63,958 nt of DNA from a virus: positions 1 to 63,958 of the IMG/VR virus record IMGVR_UViG_3300027793_000089; one strand, 5' to 3'. Positions within the stretch are counted from its first letter, which is position 1, and each line of letters opens with the position of its first letter. Under the pieces are notes generated by a model. It was not told the DNA's origin, did not search any database, and worked only from the letters and a program-made list of their open reading frames with translations. The translations under genes were made by a program, and so were the position numbers. Below are positions 34,877-42,509 of the stretch, piece after piece.

Positions 34877-36136
34877 ATGTTTGAATATGTTGCTTCTGGG
34901 TTATCCTTTCTGCGTTGCAACTTTAAGGATACACATACAGGATATCTATTGGGTGAATTGAATAAAATGTGGGGACATATTCGTGGTAAATATGACCACG
35001 AATTTTCATTCCTGTATAACGCCTATATTGAAAAGCATTTCGGTGAGGTGTTTTATGGTGCCTATCGTGGTAAAGGTATTAATCAGGTGTATGCCGACTC
35101 GGGCGGTCTACAAATTGTCACACAAGGATTGACCATCACGCCGGCATTAAAACAGAAGGTGTACGAGAGTCAAGCCATGTACTCTGATTGCGCCATGAGT
35201 TTTGATGAAATTCCTGTGAGCATTATTGGCACAAAGGCGGTACGTTCAGATATTAACAGTAAATATTTTGATAGAAATAAATTTGAATGGTGTGCGCGTG
35301 AATCAGGCAGAAATGTGAAGAACCAAATTGACACATTCATCGCCATGAAATCTGATGCCAAGCCCATGTTCATTGTACAAGGCGGTGACCTTGACACATA
35401 CATCAAATGGTGTGAGTTGGCACTGGAAGAAATTCCTAAGGAATATCATGAACGCATTGGCGGTGTCGCCATGGGTTCAGGTGGTATCGGTAACGGGATG
35501 TTTGAAGATTGTAAGCGAGCATTTTATTACACACAAACACCCTTGTTTGAAATGAACAATCATCTCCATTTGTTAGGTATTGGTGCAGTATCACGTATGG
35601 TACCTACATTGGCAATGATTGAAAGTGGCTTATACACAAACAAACATATTAGTTATGATAGTACGACCCATACATCGGGTGTACAAATGGGAAGATACTA
35701 TGGTCCTGATTTCTCTTGGATTACTCCCGGCAAACACTTCATCAATGAAAATGGTCCTCAGTATTCCATTATCAATGCCGACATCAAGAAAAATGTTCCG
35801 TTCTATGATGTAACAGATGAAGTATTCCATGAGGTCATGAACATCAGTGTTCGAAAGTATCAGGCAAAAACAAATGATCCTAATCCGCCCATTCTTGCAT
35901 TTAACGCATACTTCACTTCATCAGTCATTAACTTTCTACGTCACTTAGATACCATGAGAAAGGATTTTTCACAGATTCATACATTGATGAGTGACGATGA
36001 ATACAATGCCATGATGGCGTTTAGTCGAGTTAAAAACAGAGTGGATTTTGAAAAGTGGGAAAATGAAATGGGACGATATCTCCCAAGTCAAGCTGTTCGT
36101 GATGGCATACCTGCAACATTACCTGAGGACTTTTAA
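34877..36136 (+). CDS. dpdA: DpdA-like DNA/tRNA-guanine transglycosylase
   Basis: 419 residues. YADSGGLQ at 72-79 matches the TGT substrate-binding DSGG motif. GGVAMGSGGIG and HLLGIGAVSRMVP line the base pocket, and a second Asp (D261, in ISYDSTTHTSG) fits the catalytic nucleophile position. I see no CxCxxC zinc site of tRNA TGTs, which fits phage DpdA proteins that place 7-deazaguanine bases in DNA. With queE, folE and queD-like genes alongside, DNA base exchange is the best reading; action on tRNA is the alternative. Confidence 0.82.
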   Translation: MFEYVASGLSFLRCNFKDTHTGYLLGELNKMWGHIRGKYDHEFSFLYNAYIEKHFGEVFYGAYRGKGINQVYADSGGLQIVTQGLTITPALKQKVYESQAMYSDCAMSFDEIPVSIIGTKAVRSDINSKYFDRNKFEWCARESGRNVKNQIDTFIAMKSDAKPMFIVQGGDLDTYIKWCELALEEIPKEYHERIGGVAMGSGGIGNGMFEDCKRAFYYTQTPLFEMNNHLHLLGIGAVSRMVPTLAMIESGLYTNKHISYDSTTHTSGVQMGRYYGPDFSWITPGKHFINENGPQYSIINADIKKNVPFYDVTDEVFHEVMNISVRKYQAKTNDPNPPILAFNAYFTSSVINFLRHLDTMRKDFSQIHTLMSDDEYNAMMAFSRVKNRVDFEKWENEMGRYLPSQAVRDGIPATLPEDF

Positions 36137-36138
36137 TC

Positions 36139-36510
36139 ATGATAAAGCGTTACATTGAAGTGACATTTCAGAAAGAAGGTATTCACAAATATCCCGCAGC
36201 ATTGACTGACCCGAAATTGAAAGATGTAGAATTTTTAGGATATCCTCATAGACACATGTTTCATTTCCGTGTTCGTGTATCGGTGACACATAATGACCGA
36301 GACATTGAATTCATCTTATTCAAGCGTGAACTTGAACATCTATATCAAGGCACGTTGCATGTTGATTATAAGAGCTGTGAAATGTTGGCAGAAGATTTAA
36401 TAGAGTACATTACTAATGTTTATCCGGGCAGAGAAGTTGAAGTAGGTGTGAGTGAAGATGGTGAGAACGGTGCAATCATTCAATATCAACCAATGGGGAG
36501 TTTGACATGA
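36139..36510 (+). CDS. Diverged T-fold protein (6-PTPS/QueD-like), no catalytic Cys
   Basis: 123 residues. The pattern IHKYP (H16) ... YPHRHMFHFRVRVSV (H37, H39) ... LEHLYQG ... CEMLAEDLIEYI (E81) follows the strand and ligand order of the 6-pyruvoyl-tetrahydropterin synthase fold: zinc His, H-x-H, D/E-H, then the pterin-binding Glu. The Cys expected between the first His and the H-x-H pair is absent. It overlaps the glycosyltransferase by 4 bases. This is inference from motif order; it could instead be an unrelated beta protein. Confidence 0.5.
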   Translation: MIKRYIEVTFQKEGIHKYPAALTDPKLKDVEFLGYPHRHMFHFRVRVSVTHNDRDIEFILFKRELEHLYQGTLHVDYKSCEMLAEDLIEYITNVYPGREVEVGVSEDGENGAIIQYQPMGSLT

Positions 36511-37670
36511 AGATTTTCTATATGGGATTGGAATCATATGAATCACGATATACATTGCAACTAACTAAGTGGGCAACTACCACTATGGATCGTCGTGGTG
36601 TTGAATATGTGATTGTTCCCGGCAAGACCATTGATAACAGTCAGGCAATTTCTGTGGGACAGGTTCTTGATGCACATGGAAGAAGTTATTTCGCTATGTC
36701 ACAAATGATGAATCTTGTGCAGATGATGAAAGATGGGACAGTCACCGGTGAAGATGCCATCTTTTTTGAAGATATGTTTCAACCCGGCATTGAATCGCTT
36801 CCTTACATCATGAATCAAATCCCTGAAAAGGATCGACCGAAGGTGTGGGTACGTTGTCTTGCACAAAGCATTGATCCTGATGACTTTGTTCATGTGTGGG
36901 GTATGGCACCTTGGATGAGTAAGTATGAACACATGGTGAATGATTTTGTTACGGGTGTTCTTGCGTCAAATGAAGAAATGGTGGCACATATGAAGATTGC
37001 AGGTTGGACAGCACCTCTCTACAACATTTCAGGCTTGACGTTTGACCGTGATGAGGTGAGAAGTCGAGTATCGCATATTCCAGAATTCTCATCTAGAAAG
37101 ATGCGTGTTGTATTTGCTGCTCGGTTTGACCAAGAAAAGCAACCCAACTTCTTCATGGATATTGCTGAACAAGTTGCAGAAACATATAACATTGAATTTG
37201 CCATAGTATCGGGCGGTCCATTACGGAGTAACAATCCGGTATATTTGGAACGTGCTCGTAAATTAGAAAAGAGTGGTCTTTTAAAGATTTATGATAATCT
37301 TTCTAAGAATGAGTATTATGAGATTGTTGCCAATAGTCGTGTATTGTTTAATTGTGCATTACAAGATTGGGTAAGTAACACGGTGTCTGAGGCAGATGCA
37401 CTTGAATGTAATGTGTTGTATCCTGCCTATCGGTCATTCCCAGAAACGTTTGCCAATGATGCTGAACGTTTATATGTACCTTGGTCACAACAAGATGCCA
37501 TTAACAAGTTGTTCAGGCACTTGAATGAACCTCATAGAAACATGGGAAAGATTTCAGCTTGGACATCACAGACAATGGATAGAATTCTAGATGTGATGTT
37601 GGGTCAAGGTGAAGCATGGCGCCGGGATGATAATCGTTATCGTGACTACACTTCTACAAACAAATACTGA
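36507..37670 (+). CDS. GT-B glycosyltransferase inside the deazaguanine module
   Basis: 387 residues. The C-terminal half has the GT4-type donor site: MRVVFAARFDQEKQPNFF (about residues 194-211), then FAIVSGGP, then the acidic loop NTVSEADALECNVLYP. The N-terminal half is an acceptor domain without similarity that I recognise. It overlaps the T-fold gene and abuts the queD-like gene. A glycosyltransferase in this setting could glycosylate the modified base (as T4 does for hydroxymethylcytosine), a protein or a glycan. Acceptor unknown. Confidence 0.75.
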   Translation: MKIFYMGLESYESRYTLQLTKWATTTMDRRGVEYVIVPGKTIDNSQAISVGQVLDAHGRSYFAMSQMMNLVQMMKDGTVTGEDAIFFEDMFQPGIESLPYIMNQIPEKDRPKVWVRCLAQSIDPDDFVHVWGMAPWMSKYEHMVNDFVTGVLASNEEMVAHMKIAGWTAPLYNISGLTFDRDEVRSRVSHIPEFSSRKMRVVFAARFDQEKQPNFFMDIAEQVAETYNIEFAIVSGGPLRSNNPVYLERARKLEKSGLLKIYDNLSKNEYYEIVANSRVLFNCALQDWVSNTVSEADALECNVLYPAYRSFPETFANDAERLYVPWSQQDAINKLFRHLNEPHRNMGKISAWTSQTMDRILDVMLGQGEAWRRDDNRYRDYTSTNKY

Positions 37671-37680
37671 GGAGATGACA

Positions 37681-38124
37681 ATGAAATTCTATTCAACGAA
37701 AACATTTGGTAATGAGCGTGGTTTGAGCTGTGCATTTCGTCAATGGCGAGCAAAATCACATTGCAATCAAATTCATGGTTATAGTTTAGGATTTCGTTTC
37801 ATCTTTGAGGCAGATGTCCTAGATGAAAGAAACTGGGTATATGACTTTGGTGATACCAAGTGGATTAAGGAATACTTAGATGTTGCCTTTGACCACACAA
37901 CGGCAGTTGCCAAGGATGATCCTTTGCTTCCCTTGTTCAAACAAATGGATAAGGAAGGCGGATGCACATTGCGTATTTTTGATAGTGTTGGATGTGAAGC
38001 ATTTGCTCATATGGTATATGTTGACATTGCCCCCGGTGTTGTACACAAGACGAACGGGCGAGTTCGCCTTAAGAGTGTGGAAGTATTTGAACATGGGAGC
38101 AACTCTGCCCTGTACGAGGGATAA
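37681..38124 (+). CDS. queD: QueD-like 6-carboxytetrahydropterin synthase with altered zinc site
   Basis: 147 residues from ATG 37681, preceded by gaggagatg. T-fold: SCAFRQWRAKSHCNQIHGYS at 16-35 aligns with the family segment F-S-A-A-H ... C-x3-H-G-H. C28 (catalytic position) and H32 are kept, but the first zinc His becomes F19 and the H-x-H second His becomes Y34. D71 and H72 (FDHT) and E138 (FEHGS) fit the rest of the catalytic set. A phage subfamily of this kind seems to exist by memory. Its metal dependence should be checked. Confidence 0.75.
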   Translation: MKFYSTKTFGNERGLSCAFRQWRAKSHCNQIHGYSLGFRFIFEADVLDERNWVYDFGDTKWIKEYLDVAFDHTTAVAKDDPLLPLFKQMDKEGGCTLRIFDSVGCEAFAHMVYVDIAPGVVHKTNGRVRLKSVEVFEHGSNSALYEG

Positions 38125-39168
38125 ATGAAAGTTGCCATAATCACAGATACACATTTTGGTGCGCGAAATGATTCACAACATTTCGACGCCTATTTCCGAA
38201 AATTTTATGATGAAGTATTTTTCCCATATCTAGATGAAACGGGAATCAAAACTCTCTTGCATTTAGGGGATGTATTCGATAGAAGAAAGTACATCAACTT
38301 CAATACACTACGTTCATGTAAGGAATATTTTTTCGAGCAACTAAAGATACGTGGTATTGACATGAAGGTGATTCCTGGCAATCATGATACATATTATAAG
38401 AATACAAATGAAGTGAATAGTTTAGATTTATTGTTACGGGAATATCATAACATTGAAATCATTGAAGACCCAACCATCACACAATTAGATGGTCGCACAG
38501 TATCTTTTATTCCTTGGATGTGTGCAGAGAACTATGATGCCTGTATGAAAGTCATTCAACAACCTGCTGAGTTATGTTTTGGGCATTTTGAAATTGCCGG
38601 ATTTGATATGTTTCGTGGGGCAAAGAATGATGGAGGTATGGATAGACAGGTTCTGAAAAACTATTCAATGGTACTCACAGGACATTTCCATCATCGTAGC
38701 ACTGATGACAATGTATATTACTTAGGAAGTCCCTATGGGTTCACATGGAGTGACTATGATGATAAACGAGGATTCCATGTATTGGATTTAGATACATTGG
38801 ACCTACAATTAATAGAAAATCCATTTGAAATTTTTCATAAGATTTATTATGATGACCGCGAGAAAACCATTGATGCATCCAAGTATGCAAAGGCATGTGT
38901 GAAATTGATTGTTGTCCATAAAAATGATTATCAAAAATTTGACAAACTGCTTGATGCGTTGTATATTAATGAAGTGATTGAATTAACTATCCACGAAGAT
39001 TTTTCAGAATTTGAGTCTGAGGCATTGGATAGTGAGACGGTGAATATTGAAGATACAATGACACTTCTTTCTGAATATGTTGATTCCGTTGAATCAGCCA
39101 AAGACAAGAATAAATTGAAAACGTTGCTGAAAACCTTATACGTTGAGGCACAGAATCTTGAACTATGA
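38125..39168 (+). CDS. gp47: Recombination nuclease subunit gp47 (Mre11/SbcD-like)
   Basis: 347 residues (T4 339). Calcineurin-like phosphoesterase motifs in order: ITDTHFGAR (D-x-H), LHLGDVFDRR (GDxxD), IPGNHD (GNHD), GHFEIAGFD and GHFHHR. It forms the end-processing nuclease with gp46. It overlaps gene 46 by 4 bases. Confidence 0.93.
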   Translation: MKVAIITDTHFGARNDSQHFDAYFRKFYDEVFFPYLDETGIKTLLHLGDVFDRRKYINFNTLRSCKEYFFEQLKIRGIDMKVIPGNHDTYYKNTNEVNSLDLLLREYHNIEIIEDPTITQLDGRTVSFIPWMCAENYDACMKVIQQPAELCFGHFEIAGFDMFRGAKNDGGMDRQVLKNYSMVLTGHFHHRSTDDNVYYLGSPYGFTWSDYDDKRGFHVLDLDTLDLQLIENPFEIFHKIYYDDREKTIDASKYAKACVKLIVVHKNDYQKFDKLLDALYINEVIELTIHEDFSEFESEALDSETVNIEDTMTLLSEYVDSVESAKDKNKLKTLLKTLYVEAQNLEL

Positions 39169-40877
39169 TACATTTTAAAACCGTTCGATGGAAAAACTTT
39201 CTCTCAACAGGGAATGCATTTACTGAAATAGAACTTAATAGACGCCCCACAACTCTTGTTGTGGGTGAGAATGGTAGTGGCAAAAGTACGATGCTTGATG
39301 CCATTTGTTTTGCTTTGTTTGGTAAACCTTATCGTAACATTAATAAGCCACAACTTGTCAACACCATTAATGGCAAGCATTGTTTGGTTGAGATTGAATT
39401 TTCTATTGGCGGGAAAAACTATAAAATCAATCGAGGTATCAAGCCTGGTATTTTTGAAATCTGGGTGAATGGTACACTTCTCAATCAAGATGCTGCATCA
39501 CGGGACTATCAGAAATATCTTGAAGATAACATTTTGAAATTGAATTTTAAATCATTCACACAAATTGTTATTCTGGGTTCAGCATCATTTACTCCCTTCA
39601 TGCAATTGCCCGCGGCATCTCGGCGTGAGGTGATTGAAGATATTTTGGATATCAAGATATTCACATCCATGAATATTGTGTTGAAGGATAAAATCACAGA
39701 GTTGAAGAATAAATTACATGATGTCGAAGGAAAAATTTCTGTGGCGAAGTCAAAGGCTGAAATTCAACAAGAGTATATCAAAACGTTGGAACAAGACCGT
39801 GATGCACGAATAGAAGAATTGAACGCTAAGATTCAGGAGGCACTACATGAAATTTCTGAAAAACGTATTTTATGCGATGGTATTGATGCTCGAAGAAATG
39901 ATTATCTTAATAGCATTGGGGACCTATCTAGTATCACAGAAAATCTCCGAGAAGCTGTTCAACAAATCAATGAATATGAAGTAGGTTCAACAAAACTGGA
40001 AAAAGAAATTTCATTCTATCATAACAATGATACATGCCCCAAGTGTAAGCAGGGTATCGGACATGATTTCAAGAATGAAGTAATTCAAGAACATCAAGGC
40101 GAACTCTCACAGATTCATGCACACATCAATGCCATTGAGAACACTAAGAAGGAGTTGGAAGTTCGCTTAAAAGAAATTGGTAACGTCAATAAAGAAATTT
40201 CAAAGCTCACTGATGAAGTGAACACCATTAAGAATGAAATTAATTCAAGTGAACGATTCATTCAACGTCTAGAGTTGGAAAAGGCGGATGTCTCACAGAA
40301 AGTTGGAAACATTGAAGTAGAAAAAATGAAGTTGAAAGATTTGGCAAAAGACACCATGGCGATTGTCAAAGACCGATTAGAACTCAATGAACAATCTGAT
40401 TATTATGACATCGCCTCAGTCTTATTGAAAGACTCAGGTATTAAAACAAAAATTATTCGTCAATATTTACCTGCGATAAATAAACTTGTGAATAAGTTCT
40501 TAACGTCTATGGACTTCTTCGTACAGTTTACTTTAGATGAGAAATTTGATGAAGTTATTAAATCGCGCTATCGGGATGATTTTAGTTATGAAAGCTTTAG
40601 TGAAGGCGAGAAACAAAGAATTGACTTGGCGCTTCTTTTTACGTGGCGTACAATCGCCAAGCTCAAGAATTCTGCTAGTACTAATCTCCTTATTCTTGAT
40701 GAAGTATTTGATAGCAGTTTAGATACAACTGCAACCGAATATGTCATGCAACTATTAAACACGTTGGGTGATGGGACAAATGTATGGGTCATCTCTCATA
40801 AAGGCGACCAATTGTTTGATAAGTTCACGCATGTCGTGAAATTTACAAAGAAACAAAACTTTTCTGTTATTGTATAA
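39165..40877 (+). CDS. gp46: Recombination ATPase gp46 (Rad50/SbcC-like)
   Basis: 570 residues (T4 560). Walker A GENGSGKS at 34-41; a long coiled coil; a zinc hook CPKC (about 291-294); signature ESFSEGEKQRIDLALL and Walker B LLILDEVFDSSLD near the end. It works with gp47 to resect double-strand ends for UvsX-driven recombination and replication. Confidence 0.94.
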   Translation: MIHFKTVRWKNFLSTGNAFTEIELNRRPTTLVVGENGSGKSTMLDAICFALFGKPYRNINKPQLVNTINGKHCLVEIEFSIGGKNYKINRGIKPGIFEIWVNGTLLNQDAASRDYQKYLEDNILKLNFKSFTQIVILGSASFTPFMQLPAASRREVIEDILDIKIFTSMNIVLKDKITELKNKLHDVEGKISVAKSKAEIQQEYIKTLEQDRDARIEELNAKIQEALHEISEKRILCDGIDARRNDYLNSIGDLSSITENLREAVQQINEYEVGSTKLEKEISFYHNNDTCPKCKQGIGHDFKNEVIQEHQGELSQIHAHINAIENTKKELEVRLKEIGNVNKEISKLTDEVNTIKNEINSSERFIQRLELEKADVSQKVGNIEVEKMKLKDLAKDTMAIVKDRLELNEQSDYYDIASVLLKDSGIKTKIIRQYLPAINKLVNKFLTSMDFFVQFTLDEKFDEVIKSRYRDDFSYESFSEGEKQRIDLALLFTWRTIAKLKNSASTNLLILDEVFDSSLDTTATEYVMQLLNTLGDGTNVWVISHKGDQLFDKFTHVVKFTKKQNFSVIV

Positions 40878-40886
40878 CGAGGACCT

Positions 40887-41423
40887 ATGACTTTGAAACT
40901 TGAAGATTTGCAATTAATTCATTTTGCTGACCCACGTATGACCACAAAGCCCCCTGAGTTTGATTTCCAGAAGGATGGCGATATTGCAGAGGAGTTGGCA
41001 ACGATACTCCATAAGCGAATGTTACAGTTGGGAGGATTAGGATTATCAGCCAATCAAGTGGGCTTACCTTATCGTGTGTTTGTTTTTGGTAATGCCGAAC
41101 AGCGATATGCCTTATTCAATCCCATTGTGATTGGTGTAAGTAGAGAACAGACCACAATGGAAGAAGGATGTCTGTCATTCCCAGGATTCATGCTGACATT
41201 ACAGCGCCCATCTGAAGTTACCGTGGAATATCAAGATGTGTCTGGTACAACTCAACGCATGTCATTTAAGAATATTGCTGCCCGTGTGGTGTTACATGAA
41301 TATGACCACATGGAAGGATTAAACTTCACACATCATGCATCAAACTTTAAGTTGCGTTGGGAACTAAATAAATTAAAGAAAAAGAACAAGAAACTTCAAC
41401 GCAGGATGAAACATGGCAAGTAA
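40887..41423 (+). CDS. def: Peptide deformylase
   Basis: 178 residues. All three metal motifs are intact: GLGLSANQ at 50-57, EGCLS at 93-97, HEYDH at 137-141 (Cys and two His bind the metal; Glu is catalytic). It removes formyl groups from nascent proteins. Phage deformylases are known in marine phages. The Lys-rich tail (about 155-178) is unusual. It overlaps the next gene by 11 bases. Confidence 0.93.
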   Translation: MTLKLEDLQLIHFADPRMTTKPPEFDFQKDGDIAEELATILHKRMLQLGGLGLSANQVGLPYRVFVFGNAEQRYALFNPIVIGVSREQTTMEEGCLSFPGFMLTLQRPSEVTVEYQDVSGTTQRMSFKNIAARVVLHEYDHMEGLNFTHHASNFKLRWELNKLKKKNKKLQRRMKHGK

Positions 41424-41796
41424 TGATTTTGATTTTGGCTTTACATTCACAGACGATGAATTTTCTTCATCCTCCACATCGTCAGGCACACCTCAACCTG
41501 CCATTGTTGACCCAGAATTTAAAGATGAACTTTTTCTAAAGATTCAAAAATTAGAGCAACAAATTGAAGCTCTAACTGAAGGTGATACAAATGATTTGAT
41601 TGAACAGCATAAACAATTACTAACAAAAGAAATACGTGGCAAGTTACAAGAAGTTGAACAATTGATCCTCCCGCTTCTTTACAATCTGCAAAAGAATCCT
41701 GACAAGGAATATATTCATTGGCCGAATCGTAAAGACATTATTCAAAAACAAATTGAACGTATTCAACAGGTGACGAGACATTATGGACAAGACTGA
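41413..41796 (+). CDS. Coiled-coil protein of unknown function
   Basis: 127 residues. The N-terminal 35 residues are Ser/Asp/Phe-rich (FTDDEFSSSSTSSG); the middle is a coiled coil (KIQKLEQQIEALTEG); and IHWPNRKDIIQKQIERI is a conserved-looking C-terminal motif. It overlaps both neighbours, so it is likely co-translated. No activity assigned. Confidence 0.6.
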   Translation: MASNDFDFGFTFTDDEFSSSSTSSGTPQPAIVDPEFKDELFLKIQKLEQQIEALTEGDTNDLIEQHKQLLTKEIRGKLQEVEQLILPLLYNLQKNPDKEYIHWPNRKDIIQKQIERIQQVTRHYGQD

Positions 41797-42397
41797 AATT
41801 ATGGCAGGTAATAACATTACCGCTTTTACCGACCGCCCTATCTCAAAGGTGCACAAATTCTATTTGTCGGGAGATATTAAATCACCCGCTGAATATGTAC
41901 AATGGTTTGAAACCATTAGAAATTCAAGTGAGAACGATGTGATTGTAGTTCACATTAATAGTTATGGTGGCGACTTATTTACGGCAATTCAATTTATGCG
42001 TGTATTTGCTGAATCAAAGGCAAATGTTGTGGCATCAGTTGAAGGTGCATGTATGAGTGCTGCTACAATCATTTTCCTTTCTGCCAAGCATTGGGAGATT
42101 AGTAATCATTCCATGTTCATGTTTCATAACTATACCAGCGCAACCATTGGCAAGGGCGGCGAAATGTATGACAACATAATTCATGAACGCAAGTGGAGTG
42201 AAAAACTTTGGCAGGATATCTACAGTGGGTTTTTAACAGCAAATGAAATTAAATCAATTCTTGATAGCAAAGATATTTGGATGTCAGGTGAAGAGGTTTC
42301 GAAGCGGTTACAAGAAAAATTTGCACCGAAATCTCTGAGAACGCCTAAGAAAACCCCTAAAAAAGTCACGAAAACAGTAAAAACCAAGAAGAAATAA
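41783..42397 (+). CDS. ClpP-like serine protease
   Basis: 204 residues. INSYGGDLFTAI at 59-69 is the ClpP oxyanion-loop segment; GACMSAATII at 88-97 carries the putative nucleophile Ser92; MFMFHNYTSA at 111-120 carries His115. The C-terminal ~25 residues are a very basic tail (Lys/Thr/Pro repeats). A role in prohead or host protein turnover is possible; no Clp ATPase is seen here, although the CobS-like AAA+ follows downstream. Confidence 0.8.
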   Translation: MDKTEIMAGNNITAFTDRPISKVHKFYLSGDIKSPAEYVQWFETIRNSSENDVIVVHINSYGGDLFTAIQFMRVFAESKANVVASVEGACMSAATIIFLSAKHWEISNHSMFMFHNYTSATIGKGGEMYDNIIHERKWSEKLWQDIYSGFLTANEIKSILDSKDIWMSGEEVSKRLQEKFAPKSLRTPKKTPKKVTKTVKTKKK

Positions 42398-42401
42398 GTC
42401 T

Positions 42402-42430
42402 CGTAAGTGCTTATTTTTCAATAACTTACG
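42402..42430 (+). terminator. Hairpin upstream of cobT promoter (shared element, copy 1)
   Basis: CGTAAGT (42402-42408) / ACTTACG (42424-42430) with loop GCTTATTTTTCAATA. It is followed by a TTGACA box at 42438. The stem resembles those at 44779 and 57836; its loop is close to the reverse complement of the 44779 loop. Confidence 0.6.
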
Positions 42431-42437
42431 TCAGGGC

Positions 42438-42466
42438 TTGACAAACGGCTTATCGGGTGCTAGATT
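42438..42466 (+). promoter_or_regulatory. Sigma70-like promoter of cobT, with operator-like palindrome
   Basis: TTGACA (42438-42443), 17-base spacer, TAGATT (42461-42466). A perfect 10-base inverted repeat GGCTTATCGG (42447-42456) / CCGATAAGCC (42475-42484) spans the -10 and start region. Confidence 0.72.
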
Positions 42467-42509
42467 ACTAGTATCCGATAAGCCTTCGTGACCTTCAAAG
42501 AGGTATACT

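Noticed and set aside
36139-36510. QueC or an amidotransferase for the missing pathway step
   Set aside because: The protein is too small and lacks the SGGxDS-type P-loop of QueC; T-fold is the better match.
42398-42509. tRNA genes in intergenic gaps
   Set aside because: I looked for cloverleaf arms in gaps over 100 bases (42398-42509, 28870-29064, 57839-57938) and saw only terminator/promoter hairpins. A covariance search would be the proper test.
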